Positions 1 through 5,987 of a stretch of DNA of 11,531 bases are shown piece after piece (the stretch's first letter is position 1; each line of letters starts with the position of its first letter). The notes below the pieces were generated by a model. The model was given only the letters and a program-made list of their open reading frames with translations, ran no database searches and was not told the DNA's origin. Location: the NCBI GenBank assembly GCA_016176745.1, contig JACOWO010000063.1, forward strand, positions 1 through 11,531. Reading direction: 5' to 3'. The stretch comes from Nitrosopumilales archaeon (lineage in GTDB: Archaea > Thermoproteota > Nitrososphaeria > Nitrososphaerales > Nitrosopumilaceae). A program made the translations under genes and the position numbers.

Positions 1-690
1 GATATCACAGAACAGAAAGAATTACAAACACAATTGCTCAAGGCTGAAAAACTGTCTGCTATTGGAATATTATCAGCTAGGTTATCACATGATCTGAGAA
101 ATCCACTAACTACAATAAAAAACACTGTATTTATGTTAAAAACTAAGATAGGAAACGACGCTGAAAACATAAAACGGTTTGAAGTAATAGATAGAGCAAT
201 CTGGCGCATGGCCTTGCTTATAGATGATGTCTTAGATTTTGTCAAACCAAAAAGCCTTAACCTAAAGTCTTCTAGCATTCGTACAATTGTTGAAACCTCC
301 ATTGCACTCATGGTGATCCCATCTACAGTAAAGATTAATTTTGATTTTCCAATAAAAGACGCCCAACTAAAGTGCGATCCTGAAAAGCTTGAGGCAGTCT
401 TTACAAATCTAATTACAAATGCAATCCAAGCAATGAACAACGTAGGCCAGATTTATCTTAGAATCAAAGAGGAGCCTGAGAATGTAATAATTGAGGTAGA
501 AGATACAGGTCCTGGAATACCAGACGAGTTCCTGCCAAAGATATTTGATCCGCTATTTACAACAAAACAGGTTGGTACTGGACTGGGATTGGTCACATGC
601 AAAACAATAATCGAACAGCACGGGGGATCGATAGATGTTGTACAAAAACCTACAACATTTATAGTTAGAATTCCAAAAAATTCCAGATGA
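1..690 (+). CDS. Sensor histidine kinase, 3' part (start lies outside the window)
   Basis: The reading frame is open from the first base, so the true start and the sensor region are missing; 229 residues are visible. The first residues (DITEQKELQTQLLKAEKL) look like the end of a PAS domain and the linker helix before a dimerisation domain. Visible signatures are the H-box SHDLRNPL, with the phosphorylated His at about visible residue 30, the N-box FTNLITNAIQAM (Asn at about 136 and 140), the G1 box DTGPGIP (about 168-174) and the G2 box GTGLGLV (about 192-198). This is a complete HisKA plus HATPase_c core that autophosphorylates on His from ATP. No membrane segment is visible, but one could lie upstream. 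The stop codon overlaps the start of the next gene (ATGA), so the response regulator at 687 is very probably its partner. The stimulus is unknown. Confidence 0.95.
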   Translation, partial: DITEQKELQTQLLKAEKLSAIGILSARLSHDLRNPLTTIKNTVFMLKTKIGNDAENIKRFEVIDRAIWRMALLIDDVLDFVKPKSLNLKSSSIRTIVETSIALMVIPSTVKINFDFPIKDAQLKCDPEKLEAVFTNLITNAIQAMNNVGQIYLRIKEEPENVIIEVEDTGPGIPDEFLPKIFDPLFTTKQVGTGLGLVTCKTIIEQHGGSIDVVQKPTTFIVRIPKNSR

Positions 691-1043
691 AAACCATTCT
701 TGTAGTAGATGACGAAACCGATCTTCTTGAAAGCACAGTGGATATCATAAAGAGCATCGACTTTGATGTCATCACAGCAACAAACGGTGAGGAAGCCATT
801 ACCAAGTTCAGAGAAAAAATGCCAGATCTTGTGCTGATGGACATCAAGATGCCCAAAAAAGATGGTTTTGATGCGTTTTTTAAAATCAAGGAACTAAATC
901 CTAATGCAAAGATAATTTTAATCACAGGAAAGTTAGTTGATGAAGAAAAACTCAAGAAAGCAAAAGCAATTACTCTGATACTTGTCGTACAAAAGCCTTA
1001 CTCACCTGAATTTTTAAAAGAACTTGTCATAAGATATTCCTAA
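687..1043 (+). CDS. Single-domain response regulator (CheY-like receiver)
   Basis: The 118-residue protein consists only of a receiver domain. The acidic pair is Asp8/Asp9, the phosphoacceptor is Asp52 in LVLMDIKMPKKDG, the switch Thr is Thr80 in IILITG, and the conserved Lys is Lys103 in VQKPYSP. There is no output domain, so it must act by binding another protein or by passing phosphate on. Its ATG overlaps the stop of the upstream kinase by 4 bases, which implies translational coupling and a kinase-regulator pair. The stretch before the Lys (KAKAITLILVV) is unusual, because most receivers have a G-A-x-x motif there. All catalytic residues are nonetheless present. The start is fixed by the ATGA overlap and the MKTILVVDD N-terminus. 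Confidence 0.93.
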   Translation: MKTILVVDDETDLLESTVDIIKSIDFDVITATNGEEAITKFREKMPDLVLMDIKMPKKDGFDAFFKIKELNPNAKIILITGKLVDEEKLKKAKAITLILVVQKPYSPEFLKELVIRYS

Positions 1044-1217
1044 TTTTATTAAAACACAGCTTGTTTTTGTCAAAGACTAGATTAAGTTTTTGATTTGTAA
1101 AAGTAGATTTTAGATTCCAGCAAGGAACAAACTAATCCCAAGAATAGCCAAGTTGGTACCTGACTTCAAGCGTGGGCTTCCAACGTCCTTATCTCATTAA
1201 ATTAAAGAATATCAGGT
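1044..1217. other. Intergenic spacer with a locally GC-richer block
   Basis: This 174-base gap lies between the response regulator and the exported protein at 1218. Bases 1141-1190 are richer in G and C than the surroundings. They contain GTTGG (1153-1157) and CCAAC (1179-1183), enclosing AAGC/GCTT, which could fold into an asymmetric hairpin. I could not fit a tRNA or a C/D-box sRNA to it. No strong TATA box stands 25 bases before the ATG at 1218; TTATCTCATTAAATTAAAG (1189-1207) is the nearest AT-rich element. Confidence 0.4.
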
Positions 1218-1871
1218 ATGAAACTCATCTATTGGATACCTTTACTGATAGTTTCAGCCATTATGCCATTGACTTGGGCTTATGCTAACGAAGAAACTGA
1301 GATCAAGATAACAATTAGTGGAGAACCAGTAATTGATCTAAGCTCATCAAACAGAATGATTCGTGCGAATGTAGAAGTTATGAATTATAATCCACAAGAT
1401 GGATTATACACCATGGGAGTAACTCAATTATCTACACAAAAAATCGTATCATATCAGGATATTTTTGTTACAAACTTTTCAAATGGAGAGTGGGGAACCA
1501 AAGTGGCATACCTTCTAGATGAACATCAACTTGGTAAAGACGGTGAAGAAATAATAGGCGAATACGAAATTCAAATAAAAACAGAATTTGGAACAGCAGT
1601 TGGAAAAACAAACTTTGTTGTAATAAAATCAAGTGAATCTTCATCGTATGAAAATGAAGAACAAAGTGTTTTGCCCACATTGGAGACAGAATCAGAAAAA
1701 GGAGTGGAAACAAGCCAGGAATCGGAATCAGTTTTTACAACAGATGGCCAATTAAAAATTCCTGAGTGGGTTAGAAATATTTTCATTTGGTATGCAGAGG
1801 GCAATATTTCAGAAAGCGAGCTCCTAAATGTAATCAAGGTTTTGATTCAACAAGGAATAATCAAAATATAG
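1218..1871 (+). CDS. Exported protein with a thaumarchaeal C-terminal W-x-x-G helical module
   Basis: The product has 217 residues. Residues 1-24 form a signal peptide (MKLIYWIPLLIVSAIMPLTW, then AYAN as a likely cleavage region), so the protein acts outside the membrane. Residues 28-137 read as an alternating beta-strand domain, perhaps an immunoglobulin-like or C2-like fold. A Ser/Glu-rich linker follows (about 138-177). The last 38 residues, beginning IPEWVRNIFIWYAEGNISES and ending QQGIIKI, match a module I know from many exported Nitrososphaeria proteins (typically I-P-x-W-[IV]-[KR]-N..WW.DG.I.[DE]S...I..L...GII). Here WW is replaced by WY. The module is often found once or several times at the end of secreted proteins; its role is not established. 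It has no clear operon partner. Function unknown. Confidence 0.85.
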   Translation: MKLIYWIPLLIVSAIMPLTWAYANEETEIKITISGEPVIDLSSSNRMIRANVEVMNYNPQDGLYTMGVTQLSTQKIVSYQDIFVTNFSNGEWGTKVAYLLDEHQLGKDGEEIIGEYEIQIKTEFGTAVGKTNFVVIKSSESSSYENEEQSVLPTLETESEKGVETSQESESVFTTDGQLKIPEWVRNIFIWYAEGNISESELLNVIKVLIQQGIIKI

Positions 1872-1895
1872 GAAAGTACACACCGTATGGATTAA

Positions 1896-1914
1896 TGGTA
1901 TCATGGGATAACCA
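1896..1914 (+). terminator. Possible hairpin terminator after the exported-protein gene
   Basis: TGGTATC (1896-1902) and GATAACCA (1907-1914) can pair through a 4-base loop, with one bulged A. A short T run (1923-1926) follows. It sits 25 bases after the stop at 1871. The stem is weak, so this is a tentative call. Confidence 0.3.
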
Positions 1915-1944
1915 ATAGCATAATTTTACGAAGGAATAAGCTAA

Positions 1945-1954
1945 TTTTTATGCT
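1945..1954 (+). promoter_or_regulatory. TATA-like box for the gene at 1976
   Basis: The element TTTTTATGC lies within 1945-1954, centred about 26-27 bases before the ATG at 1976. This is the archaeal TATA-to-start spacing expected if transcription begins at or next to the start codon (leaderless mRNA). No Shine-Dalgarno sequence precedes the ATG, which fits. Confidence 0.45.
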
Positions 1955-1975
1955 AAACTACAAAACCTTTCTCTT

Positions 1976-2437
1976 ATGATAAGCAAGAAAACCGGCGTTG
2001 GAATAAGCGCCGGTATAGTTATTTCCGCAATAGGCATTTTTGCACTAATCACATCATTAGGAATTCAAAATATACTTGTAGATGAGAAACTTGAAGTAGG
2101 AGAATTCACCTCCTACCAATTTAACGCCCCAAAACATTCTCGTGAAATTCTGAGTATGACAGGTGATGCTTTTCATGTTAAAGTGCAAACTCCAGGCATG
2201 GGCTTACAAGTAGATGATGATTTCAAAAAGGAAGTGAGCTTTGAATGGTTCGTTCTTGAAGATGGACAAAATAGAATTGAAATCCAGAATATTGGCAACT
2301 CAGAAATATACATAGAAGGTACCTTTGAAGGTTTTAATGATCCTCTGCTATTGACTTTTCACGGTTTGGTTATTACTACTGGCGTGGTAATTATAGGATT
2401 TAGTGTTGGTTTTGCAAGAAAGCATCGTGGTTTTTAA
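1976..2437 (+). CDS. Two-TM membrane protein with an extracytoplasmic domain (unknown function)
   Basis: The product has 153 residues. A basic N-terminus (MISKK) precedes a hydrophobic helix at about 8-30. A soluble region (about 33-122) with alternating strands follows, then a second helix at about 126-146 and a basic tail (ARKHRGF). By the positive-inside rule both ends are cytoplasmic and the middle domain faces outside. The middle domain (EVGEFTSYQFNAPKHS to YIEGTFEGF) resembles the small beta-sandwich between two helices seen in uncharacterised thaumarchaeal membrane proteins, but I recognise no named family. The start at 1976 is supported by the TATA-like element 26-27 bases upstream. 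It converges with the minus-strand gene ending at 2519. Confidence 0.8.
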   Translation: MISKKTGVGISAGIVISAIGIFALITSLGIQNILVDEKLEVGEFTSYQFNAPKHSREILSMTGDAFHVKVQTPGMGLQVDDDFKKEVSFEWFVLEDGQNRIEIQNIGNSEIYIEGTFEGFNDPLLLTFHGLVITTGVVIIGFSVGFARKHRGF

Positions 2438-2450
2438 TTCAACTATTTTG

Positions 2451-2496
2451 GAAAAGCAAAAATTTTGTTATATGTTTTCATATTTTGTAGCTTTTC
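2451..2496. terminator. Possible bidirectional terminator between convergent genes
   Basis: GAAAAGC (2451-2457) and GCTTTTC (2490-2496) form a perfect 7-bp inverted repeat, with further pairing of AAAAT and ATTTT inside. T-rich DNA lies within and next to it on both strands. It falls in the 81-base gap between two genes that end towards each other (2437 on plus, 2519 on minus), where a shared terminator is expected. Confidence 0.45.
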
Positions 2497-2518
2497 TAAC
2501 CCAGTGTTATTAGCCATG

Positions 2519-3322
2519 TTACTGTAAGGAAATGGAATTTTGTGCTGACTTGTAACGTCGTGTGAGGTATATTAACAATAAAGATGAGAAAGCAAGCGTC
2601 AAAAGAGGCCATTCAAATTCGGGAAGTGATTTGTCTGGGGAATAAATACTAGTCCATGTGCTGGGATTAGGTATTTTTAATGGACTTTTTGTTTGGTCTG
2701 AAGATAGGTGGTGGATTTCATTAAAGTGAGCATCATACACTGAAGCATAAAAACCGTAGATGTCTTTTCGGTCTATTAGGTCTATTGGAATTCTAAATTC
2801 GTAACTTGCATGTGGAATCTTGCTGTATCGATCATTTTCATCAGAAACACCACCTATACCAATAAATCCTTCTGTATTTGGAATCCTTTCAAAGTTGCCA
2901 TTTAAGGCAAGAGGAGATCCTCCCTGATAAACAAACGATCTTTTCCCACCTAGAACCGCCTCAAAACAGTAATCATCCACTTGAGGTAATTTGGTTTTAT
3001 CATTATTGCTATCAAAGCAGACAGTAGCTCTATCGGCACCTTTGTCTATTGTTTTATCAAAAACCACATCCAGTAGAATGTAGACATAATTTTGCCAATG
3101 TGAGGTTCGAAGTATAATCATTCCATGCTCTGTTGGTATTTCAGTCAAGCCAGACTCTTTCCATTCGCGCTCAAAGGTCCACTTGCCATCAAATATGATA
3201 TCTTCCATGCTGGAGCTGAGCGTGACAATCACATCTCCGTAAGATGATACCATAATATTTTGTAAAATGAGCACAGATACGAAAACCAGCAGGACCCTAT
3301 CAAATTTGGATAGTTTCTTCAT
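2519..3322 (-). CDS. Exported CBM9/DOMON-like protein with a PEF-CTERM-like anchor
   Basis: The product has 267 residues. An N-terminal signal helix (about 9-28, LLVFVSVLIL) is followed by a beta-rich domain (about 35-215). Elements such as DGKWTFEREW, the HWQNYVYILLDVVFDK strand pair, ATVCFDSNND and YEFRIPIDLI resemble the family 9 carbohydrate-binding/DOMON-like fold, which binds sugars or haem in other organisms. Cys102 and Cys119 could form a disulphide. The C-terminus has a short motif PEFEWP (234-239), a hydrophobic helix (about 239-254) and a basic end (RRYKS). This tripartite signal resembles PEF-CTERM tails, which archaeosortases process to attach proteins to the cell surface. A surface-held binding protein is therefore likely. 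The ligand cannot be told from sequence. The sorting enzyme is not in this window. Confidence 0.8.
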   Translation of the reverse strand: MKKLSKFDRVLLVFVSVLILQNIMVSSYGDVIVTLSSSMEDIIFDGKWTFEREWKESGLTEIPTEHGMIILRTSHWQNYVYILLDVVFDKTIDKGADRATVCFDSNNDKTKLPQVDDYCFEAVLGGKRSFVYQGGSPLALNGNFERIPNTEGFIGIGGVSDENDRYSKIPHASYEFRIPIDLIDRKDIYGFYASVYDAHFNEIHHLSSDQTKSPLKIPNPSTWTSIYSPDKSLPEFEWPLLTLAFSSLLLIYLTRRYKSAQNSISLQ

Positions 3323-3362
3323 ACCTTAATTCACAATAAATAACGATAACGTCTTGATAATG

Positions 3363-3370
3363 TTTATAAC
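3363..3370. promoter_or_regulatory. TATA-like box between divergent genes (TTTATAAC)
   Basis: TTTATAAC is centred 26 bases before the GTG at 3392, the spacing for a leaderless transcript on the plus strand. Read on the minus strand it is GTTATAAA, and it could also place a start about 18 bases before the ATG at 3322, where AAGGT touches the start codon. One nearly symmetric box may thus serve both genes; the flanking BRE would decide direction. Confidence 0.5.
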
Positions 3371-3391
3371 TTTTCCACAGGAAACTAAACT

Positions 3392-3574
3392 GTGAACAAG
3401 GTAATACCAATAGCGATTGGCATAGCTATTGTAGCTATTGTTGCTGGGATTTATTACGCAACCACTTTCGAAAAAGACCTTGCACCAGCAGAGGAGATAG
3501 AGTCCATCCCAGAAGAAAAAGGCAATGATTACACGGTTGATGTAAACGAGGGACTTTCTCTAACAGAACCATGA
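3392..3574 (+). CDS. Small single-pass membrane protein, 60 residues
   Basis: The GTG start is fixed by an in-frame stop at 3386-3388 just before it and by the TATA-like box 26 bases upstream. Residues 3-22 form one hydrophobic helix (VIPIAIGIAIVAIVAGIYYA). An acidic, Pro/Glu-rich tail follows (APAEEIESIPEEKGNDYTVD), ending in LSLTEP. The basic residue before the helix suggests the tail lies outside the cell. There is no lipobox Cys. It has the look of small membrane proteins common in Nitrososphaeria, but I recognise no family and can suggest no function. It could also be a short non-functional frame, although the promoter placement argues for a real gene. Confidence 0.6.
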   Translation: MNKVIPIAIGIAIVAIVAGIYYATTFEKDLAPAEEIESIPEEKGNDYTVDVNEGLSLTEP

Positions 3575-3630
3575 TGAATCCGATAAATGCCAGATTGGCC
3601 CTTATATTTGAGTTATTTCTCCACCCTGCC

Positions 3631-3639
3631 TAAATAATT
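3631..3639 (+). promoter_or_regulatory. TATA-like box for the gene at 3659
   Basis: TAAATAATT is centred about 25 bases before the ATG at 3659. This matches leaderless archaeal initiation. No Shine-Dalgarno sequence is present before the ATG. Confidence 0.5.
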
Positions 3640-3658
3640 TCTATAGATATTAGGATTA

Positions 3659-4273
3659 ATGAAAAAATTAAGCGACTTGGGCATAATGGGCGTAAGCTTA
3701 TCAGCAGTGGTAAGTGTCCTATTAGCTACAGGCGCACTAAGCTTTGCAACACAGAATACAGAGCCAACAACATATGAACAAACAGGCTTTGTTGGAAATG
3801 TTGTTTTAGTACAAAAAGACGCAGATGGCAACATCAAGGCATATAGGCAGACAGACAACATCATAACCAACGTTGGAAAATCATGTGCGGCAATGGAGTT
3901 ATTTGGTCAAACAACAACCAACACCACAGGAAGTCAGCAAACAATGTGTGGTGGTGGAGGCGCAAATTCTGGACTATTCAATTATGTGGGGATTGGCACA
4001 TCAGGTACTGCTGAAGGTGCAGGTGACACTAGTATAACAGGAGGACTTACTAGAGCACAAGACACAGGAGTAGGTCTAGTCAATTCAAGTGGTACATATG
4101 CAATAATTCAACCAGCAGCTTTTACCGGTATCGCTGCAACCATTCAAGAAGCAGGTCTCTTTGACGCTGGAGGTACATCAGGAGGCCACATGTTTGCAAG
4201 AAAGACATTCACCTCTATCGTTTTGACCGCAAGCGATTCGCTGACTGTAACTTGGCGTATATCACTAAGCTAG
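3659..4273 (+). CDS. Exported protein resembling viral tail/structural proteins
   Basis: The product has 204 residues. Residues 1-30 (MKKLSDLGIM ... ALSFATQ) form a signal peptide. A Thr/Asn-rich region with a Gly run (CGGGG, 97-101) and two cysteines (76, 97) follows. From about residue 108 the pattern is N-Y-V-G-I-G-T-S, then GDTSITGGLTRA, then ATIQEAGLFDAGG, MFARKTFTSI and DSLTVTWRISLS. This order of motifs (short strand, a gap before TR, EAGLF, ARxxF, a final W strand) is familiar from phage and virus tail-fibre-like structural proteins, there without a signal peptide. The likely reading is a secreted or surface protein built on a virus-derived beta domain. No other virus genes are nearby. 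It is transcribed alone, with its own TATA-like box and terminator. Function unknown. Confidence 0.75.
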   Translation: MKKLSDLGIMGVSLSAVVSVLLATGALSFATQNTEPTTYEQTGFVGNVVLVQKDADGNIKAYRQTDNIITNVGKSCAAMELFGQTTTNTTGSQQTMCGGGGANSGLFNYVGIGTSGTAEGAGDTSITGGLTRAQDTGVGLVNSSGTYAIIQPAAFTGIAATIQEAGLFDAGGTSGGHMFARKTFTSIVLTASDSLTVTWRISLS

Positions 4274-4318
4274 CTTATCTGATTAAATAGACAAGCTAGC
4301 AAAACCTTTTTTCTTTTT
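4269..4318 (+). terminator. Hairpin terminator after the tail-like protein gene
   Basis: GCTAGCTTATCT (4269-4280) pairs with AGACAAGCTAGC (4289-4300): 8 bp, one mismatch, then 3 bp, closing an 8-base loop. A T-rich run (4307-4318) follows. The stem includes the TAG stop codon (4271-4273). It is the strongest hairpin plus T-tract in the window. Confidence 0.75.
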
Positions 4319-4366
4319 CTGAGTTTGAGAAAAAGTAAAACTTTTCATATATTATCTCTCTGAAAA

Positions 4367-5117
4367 ATGGTGTTGACTGGCCGTACAAAAAAAGGACATT
4401 CTAATAATTGAGGACAGTAATGTAGTTACAATACTTTTAAGACAGTTTCTAGAACAACTGGGTTATCAAAAAATTTACACTTGCGAAGATGGTGGATCTG
4501 GCATAATAAAATTCAAAGAACTTGTAAAGACAAACAATATTCCAATTGTACTTTTAGATTACAATCTTCAGACATGAATGCGTTTTCGGTAATTACGCAA
4601 CTGCTTACCATACATCCTGAAACAAAGGTGGTAATAGAAACTGCAAGTGAAAAATCTGAAGAGGGTATAAGGAAGATGATTGCATATGGCGCACATCATT
4701 ACCTGCCAAAGCCAATCAGATTTGAAAAACTAGAAGAAATAATGAATATTCTTGAAGCCGAAGAACAAGAAATTAAAACTAAAAAATTACACGACCGATT
4801 AGATGAACTGTTAAAATCAAATTCTAAAATTAGTCTATTTAGATTATCAGTCTACAAAGGCTGATTCTCAAGAAGTGTTAGCTTATTTAGAAGAGTTGGA
4901 GTCAGTTGGAAAAGTATCACGTATAGAAGAAATAAAAGAAATTTCATGCAATAGTTGTGGTTCTGTAACAATAGCACAGATATTTCATTGTCCTTCTTGC
5001 AATAGATCAAATTTCAAACAAGACGAAAGCTCTTACATCTGTAATGATTGTAACGAAAAATTTTCAGAACCTTCCTCTGAACTAATTTGTTTAAAATGTA
5101 ACAATAAATTAAGCTAA
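4367..5117 (+). pseudogene. Response regulator with zinc-ribbon (TackOD1-like) output domain, broken by three frameshifts
   Basis: Joining three frames gives one coherent protein of about 250 residues. It starts at ATG 4367 (MVLTGRTKK), changes frame in an A7 run (4387-4393) to DILIIEDSNVV, loses one base near 4569 (LLDYNL, then Q-T-stop instead of the expected P-D-M) and resumes at DMNAFSVITQLL. It changes again between about 4830 and 4850, into YQSTKADSQEVLAYLEELE. The receiver keeps the acidic pair ED, phosphoacceptor Asp (4557-4559), switch Thr (IETAS) and Lys (LPKP). The C-terminal part (4875-5117) has four Cys-x-x-Cys pairs (CNSC, CPSC, CNDC, CLKC), like the thaumarchaeal output domain TackOD1. 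The net frame change is +1, -1, +1. Conserved residues survive, so decay would be recent. Sequencing indels are the main alternative; a separate zinc-ribbon gene starting at GTG 4875 is another. Confidence 0.75.
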
Positions 5118-5162
5118 AAATGCAATGTGGCAAACAAGCCAAGGTTTCAAATTAAGCTAGTT

Positions 5163-5525
5163 TCAATCTTTTAAAACTGTTTTAATGGTTGCTAGAACTT
5201 TGTCAAAATCAAATGGTTTTGATATACAACTCGCAGCTCCTTCTTCCAGACATTTATTGATTAGTTTCTGATCGTCTGTTGCAGTGATGACAATTATCTT
5301 GGCGTCTGGATGTGATGCCTTTATCTCTTTAATCACTGTTAAACCATCTTTTTTGGGCATTGCCAAATCAAGCAGTAGGAGATCTGGCTTTATTGCACTA
5401 AATTTTTCAACTGCCTCTTTACCATCTCTCGCTTCACCAGCCAACTCAAACTTTCCAATAGAAATAATATCTTGCAACACTAGTCGAATCGAATCCGAGT
5501 CATCGGCAATCATTATGCGAGCCAT
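5163..5525 (-). CDS. CheY-like single-domain response regulator
   Basis: The 120-residue product is a receiver domain only. It has the acidic pair Asp8/Asp9, phosphoacceptor Asp53 in LLLLDLAMPKKDG, switch Thr81 in IVITATD, and Lys103 in SKPFD. The N-terminus MARIMIADDSDSIRLVL is close to the CheY type. It lies 51 bases downstream of the Hpt gene on the same strand, so the two probably share a transcript, and the Hpt protein is an obvious phosphate partner. No flagellar or other che genes are present here, so chemotaxis should not be assumed. The AT-rich stretch 5540-5556 could hold a separate TATA box. The ATG at 5525 gives the standard receiver N-terminus. It converges with the broken regulator ending at 5117. 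Confidence 0.93.
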   Translation of the reverse strand: MARIMIADDSDSIRLVLQDIISIGKFELAGEARDGKEAVEKFSAIKPDLLLLDLAMPKKDGLTVIKEIKASHPDAKIIVITATDDQKLINKCLEEGAASCISKPFDFDKVLATIKTVLKD

Positions 5526-5576
5526 CTTTTTGAAAAATAATACAATAAATTCTATTTAAGTAGTTACGAGTAACCG

Positions 5577-5924
5577 CTAGAAGGCCTGCTTTATCTTTTC
5601 TTTCAATGTCTCCGTATTTTGTGCATCTCCGTTTAAGAGCTGTTTCATGGTTTTGACTGACTCTAATAAAATCTGATAACTGTCTCTTACCGGTCCTTTT
5701 GCCATAATGTGCTTAATCAACTTGTCAGCAAGCTGAGAAATTTCGCCAAGGTCATTTTGTCCCATCATTGGCGACAGACCTTTAATTTTGTGCAAATGTT
5801 TTTCGATGCGAATTGCACTTGCAGAAATATCGGAATCGTTTTTGCATGAGTTAATTATTGCTTCAATATCATCTATGTCTTCTTTTACTTCTTTTTGTGC
5901 TACTCTGAGGAAATTATCTGACAA
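5577..5924 (-). CDS. Stand-alone histidine phosphotransfer (Hpt) protein, CheA-P1-like
   Basis: The product has 115 residues and is predicted all-helical. The signature HLHKIKGLSPMMG (about 43-55) contains the Hpt pattern H-x-x-K-G, which puts the phosphorylated His at His45. The context resembles the P1 domain of CheA (H-x-I-K-G-x-S-x-x-M-G). There is no dimerisation or ATPase domain, so it can only relay phosphate. The start is TTG at 5924; an in-frame stop immediately precedes it, and a TATA-like box (TATAAAATA read on minus, 5944-5952) is centred 24 bases away. The CheY-like gene follows on the same strand and the PilJ-like kinase is divergent 63 bases away. A relay between those proteins is inferred from position. 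Confidence 0.85.
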   Translation of the reverse strand: MSDNFLRVAQKEVKEDIDDIEAIINSCKNDSDISASAIRIEKHLHKIKGLSPMMGQNDLGEISQLADKLIKHIMAKGPVRDSYQILLESVKTMKQLLNGDAQNTETLKEKIKQAF

Positions 5925-5933
5925 TTATGTTAC

Positions 5934-5966
5934 CGCTATAAATATTTTATACCTTATTTTTATACT
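5934..5966. promoter_or_regulatory. Divergent promoter region for the Hpt and kinase genes
   Basis: Only 63 bases separate the TTG at 5924 (minus) from the ATG at 5988 (plus). Two AT-rich boxes are present. TATTTTATA (5944-5952) is centred 24 bases from the Hpt start, read on minus. TTTTTATAC (5957-5965) is centred 27 bases before the kinase ATG. Both fit leaderless initiation, and closeness of the boxes suggests that the two directions compete or are co-regulated. Confidence 0.55.
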
Positions 5967-5987
5967 CTCTCTAAGCAATAAGCTGTA

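Noticed and set aside
1163..1171. ACTTCAAGC at 1163-1171 and its reverse complement near 9873-9881, as a shared repeat
   Set aside because: Only nine bases match and the similarity does not extend in either direction; chance is enough in 11.5 kb.
1141..1195. GC-richer block with GTTGG/CCAAC, looking faintly like a tRNA D-arm and T-arm
   Set aside because: No 7-bp acceptor stem, anticodon arm or GTTCRANNC T-loop could be placed, and the possible hairpin is asymmetric. Not called as an RNA gene.
1468..1837. Minus-strand frames of 81 and 88 codons opposite the exported-protein gene
   Set aside because: They lie wholly within a well-supported gene, resemble no family and have no promoter signals.
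3659..4273. Provirus remnant
   Set aside because: Apart from the tail-like domain there is no integrase, capsid, terminase or attachment site, and the gene has a host-type signal peptide and its own promoter and terminator.
4387..4394. A7G run as a programmed -1 frameshift site of the dnaX type
   Set aside because: The change needed here is +1 (or -2), from the ATG 4367 frame into the receiver frame, and two more shifts follow in the same gene, so decay or sequence error explains it better.
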